From the NCBI GenBank assembly GCA_947447955.1, contig CANFLS010000003.1:85048-149047 (forward strand): DNA of 64,000 nucleotides, read 5' to 3'. Made by a program: the position numbers and the translations under genes. Positions 8,750 to 18,813 of the stretch are shown here, one piece after another. Under the pieces are notes generated by a model. The model did not search any database and was not told the origin of the DNA. It was given only the letters and a program-made list of their open reading frames with translations. Origin of the DNA: Flavobacteriales bacterium. GTDB taxonomy: Bacteria; Bacteroidota; Bacteroidia; NS11-12g; UBA955. How positions within the stretch are numbered: position 1 is the first letter of the stretch; every line of letters begins with the position of its first letter.

Positions 8750-11700
8750 ATGCGTAACACTCATAAATTAGGATTTATCCTGCTTTTTTCGTATATTCTT
8801 TGTGGAGCAAATTCAACACTTTTTGCTCAAAATTCAAAAAAGAAACCTGCTCAGCAAAAATCAAAATCAATAAGAGGGAATACCCAAGTTGATCCTATTT
8901 CAGCAAAGGGATATGCAGAATCGCCACCAAATAATGACCCAAATTATAAAATTGAAAATCTTGCCCAATACGTAAATCCTTTTATTGGAACCGGTGGGCA
9001 TGGACATACTTTTCCAGGTGCAGTGATGCCTTTTGGTATGGTGCAACTAAGTCCCGACACCCGAACAGATGCTTCTTGGGATGGTTGCGGCGGTTATTAT
9101 TACAACGACGCTTATATCTATGGCTTTTCACATACCCATTTAAGTGGTACTGGGGTTTCCGATTATGGCGATGTGCTTTTTCAACCAATGTCGGGTTCTT
9201 CGAGCTGTGACCCTAAAAAATATAGGTCACTTTTTAATCATGTTTCTGAAGAAGCAAAACCTGGATATTACAGAGTCATGCTCACCCAACCGCAAATTGC
9301 TGTTGAATTAACCGCCACAAACCGTGTTGGATTTCATAAATATACCTTCCAAAATAATAACAGCGATAGCATGTTTGTAGTGATTGATTTGGAACACCGC
9401 GATCAACTATTGTCGCATAATTTGGATGTGAATATTGGTTCAACCAAAGTGAAAGGTTTCAGACAAAGCAAAGCTTGGGCAAACAATCAATGGGTTTACT
9501 TTACGGCCAATTTTTCATTGCCAGTTTTGTCGGTTCGATACAATGCAAAAAAATCAATCGCTATTTTATACTTTGGTCAAACCCTTGGATATAACAAGCA
9601 AGATAAAGTCAAAACCAATGAAATATTTTGCAATGTAGCACTTTCATTTACTTCACAAGATGGTGCTCAAAGAAATAGCCAAGTAGAAACAGATTATTAT
9701 TTGCGAAAAATGGATGCTGAGGGACATTCCCTTTCCGCCTACGAAAAGAAAGTCAACGCCACCAGTGCCAATGTGGAAGTTATGGCACTTAGTAATTTTT
9801 ACAACCATTGGTTTAAAGAAGTGCAACAAAATGCAGAAGATACTTGGAATAAAGAATTGAACAAAATCAATATCCCAAATAAAAACAATGAAGTAAAAAA
9901 TGACGATTTGGTGAAGTTCTATTCCGCCTTGTACCATTGCATGATCCATCCGAGCTTGTCGTCAGATGTTGATTTTAAATACAGAGGTAGGGATCAGAAA
10001 ATACACTATTCGAATGGCAATATTTATTCGGTTTTTTCTTTGTGGGACACTTACCGTGCCTTGCATCCTTTGATGTCGATCATTGACAAACAACGCACTG
10101 CAGATTTTATTAATTCATTTTTATTGCAATATAAACAGGGGGGACGTTTGCCAGTTTGGGAATTGGGTTCATGTGAAACCGATTGTATGATTGGTTATCA
10201 CAGTGTTTCAGTGATTGCCGATGCAATTATGAAAGGTATTCCGGGTATTGATATTCCTTTGGCAATTGAAGCAATGCGACATAGTTCTGACCTCAAAGAG
10301 GAAAAATACATGTATGCAAATCCATCCATTTCCAATGCATTAAAACTACCTAAATTTAAATTGGGGTATATTGATGTGAAGAACGATGCCGAATCTGTGT
10401 CAAAAACACTCGAAAACGCCTATGACGATTGGTGTATTTCAAGGGTGTTGTTTCAAGAAAAGAAAGATTCGATTGCCCAAATTTATTTGAGAAGGAGCGA
10501 GCGTTGGAAAAATATGTTAGATCCTGAAACGCATTTCATGCGTCCTAGAGTAAATGGGGAATGGCTCAGTCCTTTTGACCCAAGCGAAGTAAATAATCAC
10601 TTTACGGAGGCAAATTCATGGCAGTATAGCTTTTATGTCCCTCATGATATAAAAACGTTTACCAATATACTTGGGGGAGAATCGAAATTGGAACAGCATT
10701 TAGATAGTTTGTTTCATACTTCGAGCAAAACTACTGGCCGCGATCAATCAGATATTTCAGGCTTAATTGGTCAATATGCCCATGGAAATGAGCCTAGTCA
10801 CCACATGGCTTATTTGTACAATTATTGCAAAAAGCCAGAAAAAACACAGGCCATTTTGGAGAAAATTTGGAATGAATTTTATACCACCAAACCAGATGGA
10901 CTCATTGGAAATGAGGACTGTGGTCAAATGAGTGCTTGGGCGGTGATGACGGCTATGGGTATTTATCAAGTGGCGCCGGCATCAAATGAATATTCTTTGG
11001 GAATGCCTATGTTTCCTCAAATCGAAGTGCGTTTTGAAGACAATCATGTGTTGAAAATTACACGCGACAATGTTCCAGATTATATGGGTGGCAAAATTGC
11101 CGATGCAACTGGATCAACCGAAGGTAGATTTTTGGTTTCTGACATCAATAACGGCGCAGGAAAAGGCGAATACAAAAACCGTTTAAAACACAGTGAACTA
11201 TTGGATTACCCTTTTATTCGTTTTGCTTATTTGCCAAATATGGTAAATGTGAAGATCACCAATAATTATTTTAAATTTGATTTTACCGATGCTCAAAAGC
11301 TTATCAACAGCGATTTGTCAAAAGGGTTAAGAACCCAAACTGTTTTGCCATTGCCAACAATCAAAGGCAAGCGAATGTTTGAAGACGATAACCAACAAAT
11401 TCTGGTTATTGCAAATCCGGATTATCACAAACTTATTTCCGATAAGGCATTTACTGAAATTCATGTTAAGAATTTAGTTACAGACAAAGTAGAGTCATTT
11501 GCAACCACATTAGATACTTTCAAATTAGAAATCAAGGATAATTCAATTGTCTGGGCTGGATCGTATGACAGGGTTGGCGACAAACCCCAAGAATTTACTG
11601 CAGCGTATTTTGTGCGTAAACCCAATAACTACAAAGTAGTTTCAATTGCGGGAAAATATAATAAACAATATACAGGCGGTGGAGATGAAGCCCTAATTAA

Positions 11701-12127
11701 TGGCGTTTTGGGGGCTACCGAATGGAGAGCCGGAGATTGGCAAGGATACCAAGATCAAGATTTTGAAGCGGTTATTGATTTGGGAAAACCAACAGAGCTG
11801 ACTTCAATTGGAGCGAGATTTTTGCAAGATTCTAGGGCTTGGATTTTGTTTCCAAAAGATGCAGAGTTTTTTGTATCAAACGATGGACAAAAATTCGAAT
11901 CGGTGGCAAAAATCATATCTCCGGTTGCGGATACCATGGAACAAACCGTTGCACTTCCGTTTGAAACATTAATTCCAAAGAAAACAGCAAGATATGTGAA
12001 AGTGAAAGCAACCAATTATGGCAAATTGCCTACTTGGCATTTGGGATATCCTTATGGCGGAACTGCTTTCATTTTTATTGACGAAATATTGATCAATCCA
12101 CCGATTGAAATTCCTTTGAAAAAATAA
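8750..12127 (+). CDS. GH92 alpha-1,2-mannosidase with C-terminal discoidin-like domain
   Basis: A signal peptide (to about residue 26) is followed by the GH92 N-terminal signature YVNPFIGTGGHGHTFPGA and GFSHTHLSGTG. Catalytic-domain motifs HGNEPSHH and GNEDCGQMSAWAV (about residue 719) are intact. GH92 enzymes are calcium-dependent exo-alpha-mannosidases of N-glycans. The last ~160 residues (DQDFEAVIDLGKPTEL ... RAWILFPKDAEFFVS) look like an F5/8 type C carbohydrate-binding domain. At 1125 residues it is longer than single-domain members because of this module. The GH2 gene starts 10 bp downstream, so the two are probably co-transcribed. A near-consensus -7 box (TATCTTCG, 8730-8737) precedes the start. 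Confidence 0.95.
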   Translation: MRNTHKLGFILLFSYILCGANSTLFAQNSKKKPAQQKSKSIRGNTQVDPISAKGYAESPPNNDPNYKIENLAQYVNPFIGTGGHGHTFPGAVMPFGMVQLSPDTRTDASWDGCGGYYYNDAYIYGFSHTHLSGTGVSDYGDVLFQPMSGSSSCDPKKYRSLFNHVSEEAKPGYYRVMLTQPQIAVELTATNRVGFHKYTFQNNNSDSMFVVIDLEHRDQLLSHNLDVNIGSTKVKGFRQSKAWANNQWVYFTANFSLPVLSVRYNAKKSIAILYFGQTLGYNKQDKVKTNEIFCNVALSFTSQDGAQRNSQVETDYYLRKMDAEGHSLSAYEKKVNATSANVEVMALSNFYNHWFKEVQQNAEDTWNKELNKINIPNKNNEVKNDDLVKFYSALYHCMIHPSLSSDVDFKYRGRDQKIHYSNGNIYSVFSLWDTYRALHPLMSIIDKQRTADFINSFLLQYKQGGRLPVWELGSCETDCMIGYHSVSVIADAIMKGIPGIDIPLAIEAMRHSSDLKEEKYMYANPSISNALKLPKFKLGYIDVKNDAESVSKTLENAYDDWCISRVLFQEKKDSIAQIYLRRSERWKNMLDPETHFMRPRVNGEWLSPFDPSEVNNHFTEANSWQYSFYVPHDIKTFTNILGGESKLEQHLDSLFHTSSKTTGRDQSDISGLIGQYAHGNEPSHHMAYLYNYCKKPEKTQAILEKIWNEFYTTKPDGLIGNEDCGQMSAWAVMTAMGIYQVAPASNEYSLGMPMFPQIEVRFEDNHVLKITRDNVPDYMGGKIADATGSTEGRFLVSDINNGAGKGEYKNRLKHSELLDYPFIRFAYLPNMVNVKITNNYFKFDFTDAQKLINSDLSKGLRTQTVLPLPTIKGKRMFEDDNQQILVIANPDYHKLISDKAFTEIHVKNLVTDKVESFATTLDTFKLEIKDNSIVWAGSYDRVGDKPQEFTAAYFVRKPNNYKVVSIAGKYNKQYTGGGDEALINGVLGATEWRAGDWQGYQDQDFEAVIDLGKPTELTSIGARFLQDSRAWILFPKDAEFFVSNDGQKFESVAKIISPVADTMEQTVALPFETLIPKKTARYVKVKATNYGKLPTWHLGYPYGGTAFIFIDEILINPPIEIPLKK

Positions 12128-12137
12128 TTCAGTTGAA

Positions 12138-14897
12138 TTGAAATTTCTGAATAAATACAGGGTAAAAAGGATTTGGTTTTTAACCCTGTTTTTTCTCATT
12201 TTTACAAATACTGTTCAGGCCCAAATTTATCCGAATCAGATAAGTAATTGGCAAATAATGCGCTCAACCGACAAACTGAGCAACCATCCATTGCTGCGGA
12301 AATTCATGCCCAAAGGACTCGATGGGAAATGGACAACTGTGAAACAAACTTCATTGCTCTCTAACTTTGCTGATTGGGCAAGAATTGAGGCCAATCTGCA
12401 GTTTAAATCTTGGACAATTCCATGGAGCACCTGGCTATTAAAAGCGCCGTTGTTTGATTCTGTAACCAATGCAAATGGATTGTATCCCCATTATAAATTG
12501 CGGTTAAACCGCTTGGAATGTGCCGAATTGGAAGTGTATATCAACGAACATAAGTTGAATATTGCAAATCCCACCTTTGGTCAAACATTCCTTGATCAAT
12601 TAATTGACATAACGCCTTACCTCAAACGCAACGGCAAAGACACCATTTTTGTGGGATTTATATCGCAAATGACACAAGGACTCACGTTGCAAAAACTGGA
12701 GCATGCTAAGTTTACCGCCGACAATGAAAATACTTCAGATTCTATTGAGCAGTTGTTTTATGGGGGATTTGAAAACGTTGATTACGATGGCCGTGTGAAA
12801 ATATCACCTTACTTCCGACGTCCAATCATGGATTTTGGATGGGATTTTGCCAAACCCAATATCCGTTTCGGATTGGGTGGTGGAATTGAAGTAATAGCGT
12901 GGAATGATTTGTTTCCATTGAACTCACATGTAAAAACAGATTCTATCATTTACGATGCAAAAGGAAATCCAATTCAAGCCTATGTGACATTTCATTCTGA
13001 ATTTGATGCAGATTTTACCTCTTGTAAATCTACCGATAGATATTATTGGAACCCATCGTTTGATTATGTTGTAGAGCGAAATTACACAGAAAAAAATTAC
13101 CCGAAAAACTATAGTTTATTGTCGCAAAAGAAAGGCAAAAAAGCAATAACCATTATTCAAAATCCAAACGATTGGGAGCGAATGGATGATTCCACTTTTG
13201 ATTTGATACAAAATGACTTTCAAGGGTTGAGATATGATTCTGTAGGTAAATTGGTCATTGACTGTAGGTTTTTGATTCATAATCCTAAATTGTGGTATCC
13301 CAACGGATATTTTAAACAGTTTTATCCCAAAGATGCACTTCCAAGCAGATATCGATTCGGAATTAATTACACCAAACGTACTTCTTATGCCTATGGCAAC
13401 GGATCGTATGGCGTGGGGAATTATTCATTGTTTGCAAACTCTCCGTTTTTTACCGCTACTGGTATCCGAACCATGGAGATTGATACGCAAAAAGGCAAAT
13501 TTCAATTTGTGGTAAACAAAAAGAAAATCATGGCTTTGGGCACCAATGTTGTTTGGGATAGACAAGATTTATCGCAATGGGTAGACGGGGAAAGTCCTTC
13601 TTTGCCTTTTAATTATCACGGAATTACCCCGTATTATTTAAGTAGCAACAAACCTTTCGACTATTCGTTTTATGGGAATTTCTTTGTCTATAATACTCAT
13701 TCAAAATACGTAAAACCTCAAGATAAGCAATTTCGAACAATGTTCAAATTGGGGTTAAATATGATTCGTTTTTGGGGTGGTGGCAATTATCCTCCAGAAG
13801 AAGTGTTTCAAGAATGCGATAAGTTGGGAATCTTGGTTTGGCAAGATTTGATGTTTTCAGGAACAACTTATCCGAGCAACAATGAATGGGTTGAATCTGT
13901 TGGAAATGAAATAAATCATACAGTTACATGGATGAAAGCCCATCCTAGTTTGGCGTTAATCTGTGGAAATAACGAAATTGATGTGGCACTTAAAAATTGG
14001 GGATGGCAACAGAAATACCAGATTCACGGAACAGATTCTGTGCAGCAATGGCAAAATTACAGACGTTTATTTGACACATTTATTCCGCGAAAACTGCAAA
14101 ACATTGATTCTACTATTTTCTACCTTCCGAGTTCACCCATTGGAAATTGGGGCAACTTAAAGCAAATGAAAATTGGAGACAATCACGATTGGGGAATATG
14201 GCATGGCGAAAGAAATTTCAATCACGTTGATTCGATGAATGCTCCTTTTGTGAGTGAATTTGGATTCCCCTCATTGCCTCGAGGATATAAAGAATCAGTA
14301 GATTCTCTTAAATATTTCAAACTGGATTTTAGGAGTTACAAGGGATTATCATTGTTGAATCGCTATGTAAAAACTGAGTTGAACAACCGAAACAAATACC
14401 TGGTTTTTCCTCCATTATCTATATCGGTTGTGAATAGCACAAAGAACTCCATTTCGGGAAGAACGCAAGCTTTGTTTTTGGATAGGGCAATTAGGGCTTA
14501 TCGAACTTCGTCGGCAGATTTTGGTGGATGTTTATTCTGGCAGTGGAACGATATAGATAGGGTGGTTTCTTGGAGTGTTGTAGATATAGATGAAAACAAG
14601 AAACCTGCATTTTATCAATTGAAATCTTCTTTTAAGCCTACCATTGTTTTTGCCCGTTGCACCGATTCAACCATCCGTGTTTCGGCGCAATCAATATCCT
14701 TGAAAACGCAAAAAATGTTCGCTAAGGTTTATGTATTGTCCCCCAATAAAATGAAGGTTTATCAAAATGCAAAACCAATAGCATTAATTGGATTTGCTGA
14801 ATTTACTTTAAAAGTTCAACCTGGTATTTTAAAATCAGGGAATACCGTACATGTTCAATTGACGGATTTGTCAGGAACAGTAATCGACGAAATTTAA
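12138..14897 (+). CDS. GH2 beta-mannosidase
   Basis: This is a secreted glycoside hydrolase family 2 protein: signal peptide (KRIWFLTLFFLIFTNTVQAQ), N-terminal sugar-binding domain, Ig-like domain and TIM barrel. The barrel has NMIRFWGGGNYPPEEVF, the acid/base glutamate in ICGNNEID (about residue 612) and the nucleophile in PFVSEFGFPSLP (about residue 706). The GGGNY and GNNE motifs are typical of beta-mannosidases and close relatives such as exo-beta-glucosaminidases. The only suitable start is a TTG at 12138, 10 bp after the GH92 stop. Its likely role is to remove the core beta-mannose after the GH92 enzyme. It ends 4 bp from the convergent GH20 gene. Confidence 0.88.
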   Translation: MKFLNKYRVKRIWFLTLFFLIFTNTVQAQIYPNQISNWQIMRSTDKLSNHPLLRKFMPKGLDGKWTTVKQTSLLSNFADWARIEANLQFKSWTIPWSTWLLKAPLFDSVTNANGLYPHYKLRLNRLECAELEVYINEHKLNIANPTFGQTFLDQLIDITPYLKRNGKDTIFVGFISQMTQGLTLQKLEHAKFTADNENTSDSIEQLFYGGFENVDYDGRVKISPYFRRPIMDFGWDFAKPNIRFGLGGGIEVIAWNDLFPLNSHVKTDSIIYDAKGNPIQAYVTFHSEFDADFTSCKSTDRYYWNPSFDYVVERNYTEKNYPKNYSLLSQKKGKKAITIIQNPNDWERMDDSTFDLIQNDFQGLRYDSVGKLVIDCRFLIHNPKLWYPNGYFKQFYPKDALPSRYRFGINYTKRTSYAYGNGSYGVGNYSLFANSPFFTATGIRTMEIDTQKGKFQFVVNKKKIMALGTNVVWDRQDLSQWVDGESPSLPFNYHGITPYYLSSNKPFDYSFYGNFFVYNTHSKYVKPQDKQFRTMFKLGLNMIRFWGGGNYPPEEVFQECDKLGILVWQDLMFSGTTYPSNNEWVESVGNEINHTVTWMKAHPSLALICGNNEIDVALKNWGWQQKYQIHGTDSVQQWQNYRRLFDTFIPRKLQNIDSTIFYLPSSPIGNWGNLKQMKIGDNHDWGIWHGERNFNHVDSMNAPFVSEFGFPSLPRGYKESVDSLKYFKLDFRSYKGLSLLNRYVKTELNNRNKYLVFPPLSISVVNSTKNSISGRTQALFLDRAIRAYRTSSADFGGCLFWQWNDIDRVVSWSVVDIDENKKPAFYQLKSSFKPTIVFARCTDSTIRVSAQSISLKTQKMFAKVYVLSPNKMKVYQNAKPIALIGFAEFTLKVQPGILKSGNTVHVQLTDLSGTVIDEI

Positions 14898-14901
14898 TGG
14901 A

Positions 14902-16704
14902 CTATTTTTTGTACTCAACAGGACGATAATTCCAGTTCCATTTCTTCCAAATGCGTTCGTGTGATTGTACACGATTCAAATAATCTAAATACTGTAGGAA
15001 TCGCACTCCTTGATACATTTTAAACTCTTGGTCTCCAGTTGCTGTATTTGGACGAATTTTTGGAGCTGGGAAATTAAATTGTGGAGACCACAAAACTTCT
15101 GAAAGGGCAGAGGCTCTGGGTAAGGTCATGTATTCCACTTGTTTTTCATTGGGCATGTATTCTGTCCAAACATTTGCTTGTGAACCCAAAATGAAATTGT
15201 GTTTTGAAGCATCAAGATCAGCTGGAATTGGATTGTAGTAGTATGTTGTATCGAGTGGGTTAAATCCGCCAATGGCATTTGGTTCAGTTTTTCTATTGCC
15301 TTGGTAATGGTCGAAATAACAGGGTCTTCCGGGTGTCATGATGGCGTTGTGGTTTTGGTTTGCAGCGGCAATACCACCTGCATTTCCTCTCCAACTCATT
15401 ACGATTGCATTGGGCGCCAATCCACCCTCAAGAATTTCATCCCAACCAATAATGCGTTTTCCTTTGCTATTGATATATTTTTCGATCCGTTGAATGAAAT
15501 AGCTTTGTAATTCATGTTCGTCTTTTAATCCCAATGATTTCAATCTTGTTTGGCATAAATCGCAAGTTTTCCAGCGTGTTTTCGGACATTCATCGCCGCC
15601 AATATGGATATATGGTGCATCGGGAAATAAAGCAATCACTTCATCCAAAACGTCTTGAAGAAATTGAAAGGTATTGTCGTTTCCGGCGCAATAAACGTCG
15701 TCAAAAACGCCCCATCCTGGGGCTACGTTGTAATTGACAACTGAATCGCCTTTGCGGTTCAGAAATACGTTAGAAGCATCAACTTTGTATGTTTTACCTT
15801 GCTTGGCCGCGTTTGCTCGTAGGTAGCTTAATAATGTCCCTCCGTTGCAACTAAATTGTGGGTAGGCAGAAAGTGCAGCCAATGAGTGTCCGGGCATTTC
15901 AATTTCAGGAATTACGGTGATTCCTAAACTTTTTGCATAGGCAACAATTTCTTTCACTTGGTCTTGGGTATAAAATCCACCGTATGTGCCAGTGTCAAAA
16001 GTTTGTGCTTCCCAAGGTCCTGTTTGTGAACCATTTCTGAATGCACCTACTTGGGTAAGTTTTGGGTATTTTTTAATTTCAATGCGCCATCCTTGGTCTT
16101 CGGTAAGGTGCCAATGGAAGGTGTTGTATTTGTAAAATGCCAACATTTTGATGTATTTTTTAATGAAGGACGCAGGGAAGAAATGTCTACAAACATCGAG
16201 GTGCATTCCACGGTATTGGAAGCGCGGGTAATCGTTAATGGCAGTGCATTTGTATTTGTGTTTACCAAAAAGGGTTTTGGATGTATTGATTTGCGCAATC
16301 GACATCAGGGCATGGATAAGCCCAGGGTAATCGGCGTATTCAATGCTAATTTTTTGCTGACGAATATTGATGGAATAGGCTTCTTTTTGAATGGCTTGGT
16401 CATCAATATTTGATGCATTTTTGTGAAAAGTGGTTTTTATAAGTTCAATTTGAACGGCTTTGTCGTTTTGGTTATTTGATTTGTTTTCTATTGCCTGATA
16501 TGAAAGTTTGGTAGGAAATATTTCATTGATTAAATCAAGCAGCGGTTGATTATTGATAAGCTCTTGGCTTAATAGAATTGTACTTTTCTTTGGAAGGACA
16601 AAGGTTTCTTCAGATGTAATTTCAGAAACTGGTTTCGGAATAATTTGCGCTTGAGATTGTAAACTTAAAAGGGCAGCGATTGCCAATAAAAAACGGATTT
16701 TCAT
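14902..16704 (-). CDS. GH20 beta-N-acetylhexosaminidase
   Basis: It would remove terminal beta-GlcNAc/GalNAc, completing an N-glycan-degrading set with the neighbouring GH92 and GH2 enzymes. Start ATG at 16704 gives a signal peptide (MKIRFLLAIAALLSLQSQAQ); the frame stays open to 16773 but that extension is implausible. RGMHLDVCRHFF and FHWHLTEDQGWRIEIKKYP mark the GH20 barrel. HIGGDECPKTRW (about residue 368) holds the catalytic Asp-Glu pair. An N-terminal GH20b domain precedes the barrel. It is convergent with the GH2 gene with no room for a terminator. Confidence 0.95.
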   Translation of the reverse strand: MKIRFLLAIAALLSLQSQAQIIPKPVSEITSEETFVLPKKSTILLSQELINNQPLLDLINEIFPTKLSYQAIENKSNNQNDKAVQIELIKTTFHKNASNIDDQAIQKEAYSINIRQQKISIEYADYPGLIHALMSIAQINTSKTLFGKHKYKCTAINDYPRFQYRGMHLDVCRHFFPASFIKKYIKMLAFYKYNTFHWHLTEDQGWRIEIKKYPKLTQVGAFRNGSQTGPWEAQTFDTGTYGGFYTQDQVKEIVAYAKSLGITVIPEIEMPGHSLAALSAYPQFSCNGGTLLSYLRANAAKQGKTYKVDASNVFLNRKGDSVVNYNVAPGWGVFDDVYCAGNDNTFQFLQDVLDEVIALFPDAPYIHIGGDECPKTRWKTCDLCQTRLKSLGLKDEHELQSYFIQRIEKYINSKGKRIIGWDEILEGGLAPNAIVMSWRGNAGGIAAANQNHNAIMTPGRPCYFDHYQGNRKTEPNAIGGFNPLDTTYYYNPIPADLDASKHNFILGSQANVWTEYMPNEKQVEYMTLPRASALSEVLWSPQFNFPAPKIRPNTATGDQEFKMYQGVRFLQYLDYLNRVQSHERIWKKWNWNYRPVEYKK

Positions 16705-16805
16705 ACTTTTGATTGAAGTTGCAATATCTGCTTTTTTTTTGACATCCAAAATTTTGCATATCTTGCAACACATTTAGTTTGCACTAAATCATAATTTTTA
16801 AAATA

Positions 16806-17501
16806 ATGGATAGAAACGCGCTTCATAAAATGCTTGACATTGGGTCATTGCCATGGATTTATTTAAATGCAGGTTTGCTAATTGGCTTTTTGGTGTTTTT
16901 TATTGGTAGTTGGAAACTAGATGAGCGCGGCCGCGTAATCATTGGTTACATCATGGCCGGAATACTTGCAGCCAATTTTATCGTCAATCAAATATTTGCT
17001 GTTGCAACACATACCTGGGACAAGGCCGTTCATTTGCCATTTCATTTGTGTTCATTCTCTGAAATTTTGGCCATGATTTTATTGGTTTACAGAAAACAAT
17101 GGTCATATGAATTTCTAATTTATTGGAGTGCTGGAGCAATCCATTCTTTCTTAACTCCTGAAATCACAGAAGGTGGTGGTTTATATAACTTTTGGGAATA
17201 TGGAATTGCCCATGGAATGGTAATTATAGCAGCATTTTATGCCACCTTCAGGTTAAAAATGGTACCGACTAAATTTAGTTGGTTAAAAGTTTTCGGATAT
17301 TCTCAACTCATATTGCCCGTTATTGGGTTTATAAATTGGTTGTTAGAATCCAATTATATGTTTCTATGCCAACGTCCAAGTGCAAACAATCCATTGATTT
17401 TTGGCGCTTGGCCTTATTATATCATTGGATTAGAGGTTGTGGTGTTGATTCACTTCTACGTATTTTATTGGATACATAGAACCTTGGTGAGAACCAATTA
17501 A
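16806..17501 (+). CDS. YwaF-like (TIGR02206-type) integral membrane protein
   Basis: Seven hydrophobic segments fill the 231 residues (for example LNAGLLIGFLVFFIG, MVIIAAFYATF, IIGLEVVVLIHFYVF). Conserved polar patches HLPFHLCSFSEI, WSAGAIHSFLTPEI and NWLLESNYMFL, with repeated HxxxCS and H-S-P residues inside membranes, match the uncharacterised YwaF family. No function can be assigned. Its stop codon overlaps that of the convergent carboxymuconolactone-decarboxylase-like gene. Confidence 0.7.
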   Translation: MDRNALHKMLDIGSLPWIYLNAGLLIGFLVFFIGSWKLDERGRVIIGYIMAGILAANFIVNQIFAVATHTWDKAVHLPFHLCSFSEILAMILLVYRKQWSYEFLIYWSAGAIHSFLTPEITEGGGLYNFWEYGIAHGMVIIAAFYATFRLKMVPTKFSWLKVFGYSQLILPVIGFINWLLESNYMFLCQRPSANNPLIFGAWPYYIIGLEVVVLIHFYVFYWIHRTLVRTN

Positions 17502-17842
17502 ATTTCACATAACTCTTCCCAGAATTCTACCGCCCTTCGGGTGTGTGGAATTACAATTGTTCCCCCAACAATATTTGCTACAGCCAAAATTTCGAACATT
17601 TCTGCAGTTGAAACCTCCATTTGATGGCATTTTTCTAAGTGGTATTTTACACAATCGTCGCAACGCAATACCAATGATGCAACCAGTCCTAACATTTCTT
17701 TTGTTTTTGAGGGAAGCGCGCCTTCCGAGTATGTTTGGGTGTCGAGATTGAATAAACGCTTGAGCACGAGATTGTCTGCACCAAGTATTTTTTCATTCAT
17801 TTTTTGGCGGTATTCGTTGAATTCTTGAACTGTTTTTGACAT
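17498..17842 (-). CDS. Carboxymuconolactone decarboxylase (AhpD-like) family protein
   Basis: This is a 114-residue all-helical protein with the AhpD-type redox motif C-x-x-C followed by His (LRCDDCVKYHLEKC). The family includes alkylhydroperoxidase AhpD and gamma-carboxymuconolactone decarboxylase. The CxxC plus downstream His favours a peroxidase or disulfide-reductase role over decarboxylation, but that is inference. The following helix (VSTAEMFEILAVANIVGG) is family-typical. It converges on and overlaps the YwaF-like gene by 4 bp. Confidence 0.85.
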   Translation of the reverse strand: MSKTVQEFNEYRQKMNEKILGADNLVLKRLFNLDTQTYSEGALPSKTKEMLGLVASLVLRCDDCVKYHLEKCHQMEVSTAEMFEILAVANIVGGTIVIPHTRRAVEFWEELCEI

Positions 17843-17856
17843 ATTTTAAAAATTAA

Positions 17857-17887
17857 TTTGCAAGATAGCCGAAAAGTTGTATTTTTG
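17857..17887 (+). promoter_or_regulatory. Bacteroidota sigma-A-type promoter of tRNA-Phe
   Basis: TTTG (17857-17860), 19 nt, then TATTTTTG (17880-17887): an exact TTTG-N19-TAnnTTTG promoter about 60 bp before the tRNA. Confidence 0.8.
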
Positions 17888-17946
17888 CAGCCCATTACGG
17901 AAAGAAAAGGCCAAGAAATTGGCAAAATTAATCCGAAGTTGGAGAT

Positions 17947-18019
17947 GGTATCGTAGCTCAGTTGGTAGAGCAAAGGACTGAAAATCCTTGTGTCGACGGT
18001 TCGATTCCGCCCGATACCA
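17947..18019 (+). tRNA. tRNA-Phe (GAA)
   Basis: Acceptor stem GGTATCG/CGATACC, D-arm GCTC...GAGC, anticodon stem AAGGA/TCCTT with loop CTGAAAA (anticodon GAA at 17980-17982), T-loop TTCGATT, discriminator A. CCA is not encoded. A promoter lies upstream and a terminator downstream, so it is a single-gene transcript. Confidence 0.97.
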
Positions 18020-18024
18020 CAACT

Positions 18025-18053
18025 AAAAAAGCCTCACTTGTGAGGCTTTTTTT
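18025..18053 (+). terminator. Terminator of tRNA-Phe, bidirectional
   Basis: AAAAAAGCCTCA / TGAGGCTTTTTT with a CTTG tetraloop and 7 T, just after the tRNA. It may also serve the minus-strand bacterioferritin gene that stops at 18096. Confidence 0.9.
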
Positions 18054-18095
18054 ATGCTTGAATTTTCTAGATTCAAACGGATAGAATGAATTTGA

Positions 18096-18566
18096 TTATA
18101 TTTCGGATGCTTGAGTAATTAAGTAATTTTTTAATCCCATTTGTTCAATTTGCGCTTTTTGAGACTCTGCCCAATCAACATGGCCTTCTTCTATCTTTAG
18201 GATCTTGGTTAGCAAATCAACCGTTCCTTGGTCTTTCAAATCGCGTGCACTTTTGATTGCATCATTGTAAGAACGGACACCAATAAATTCATCCGTATAA
18301 TTGTTTTCAATCATTTCGTGAATCGTTGAGGCAATAATTACCTTGTTTAGTTTTACGGGCGGTATGCCTTCTAAAAATATAATGCGTTCAATCAACCATT
18401 CGGCGTGGTGCATTTCATCCATTGCCTGCATCATGATCGCTTTATGAAGTTTTTTGTATCCCCAGTTTTCGCACATTTTAGAATGTACAATGCATTCGTT
18501 AATTGCTGTCAATTCATCAGATAAAAGTGAATTTAACACTTCAATATTTTTTTCTTGTCCTTTCAT
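18096..18566 (-). CDS. bfr: Bacterioferritin
   Basis: This iron-storage protein normally assembles as a 24-subunit shell. The 156-residue length matches. Ferroxidase ligands are in place: E18, E51 and H54 (DEMHHAEW), E93, and E126/H129 (EEGHVDW). M52, the haem-ligating methionine of true bacterioferritins, is present. The start is ATG at 18566. On the minus strand a TATTTTTG -7 box (18597-18604) lies 30 bp upstream. The product would mineralise cytoplasmic Fe(II). Confidence 0.95.
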   Translation of the reverse strand: MKGQEKNIEVLNSLLSDELTAINECIVHSKMCENWGYKKLHKAIMMQAMDEMHHAEWLIERIIFLEGIPPVKLNKVIIASTIHEMIENNYTDEFIGVRSYNDAIKSARDLKDQGTVDLLTKILKIEEGHVDWAESQKAQIEQMGLKNYLITQASEI

Positions 18567-18770
18567 ACTATGTTGTTTTTAAATATTTTAACACAACAAA
18601 AATAGGTTCGCAGATTGATGTTGATCTTACACAGCTTTTAGAAGGAATTGCAGAATTTGTATTAATTTATTTGTGCGTTTCACGTTTTACTTCAAAAGAG
18701 TAAAATGTTCTGAATTATTATTTTTCCTTAAAAATAATTGCCTGATGATTGTTTTTTGCAAATCATTTCA

Positions 18771-18802
18771 TTGTTTAAAATTATTGAAACCTCTTACATT
18801 TG
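18771..18802 (+). promoter_or_regulatory. Promoter of the first FGGG-family lipoprotein gene
   Basis: TTG (18771-18773), 21 nt, TACATTTG (18795-18802), then ATG 11 nt later. Both elements match the Bacteroidota consensus. Confidence 0.7.
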
Positions 18803-18813
18803 ATAAACTTTTT

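Noticed and set aside
8982-9188. Antisense ORFs within GH92 and other large genes
   Set aside because: They lie opposite strongly supported coding sequence, have no promoter or family motif, and are expected by chance.
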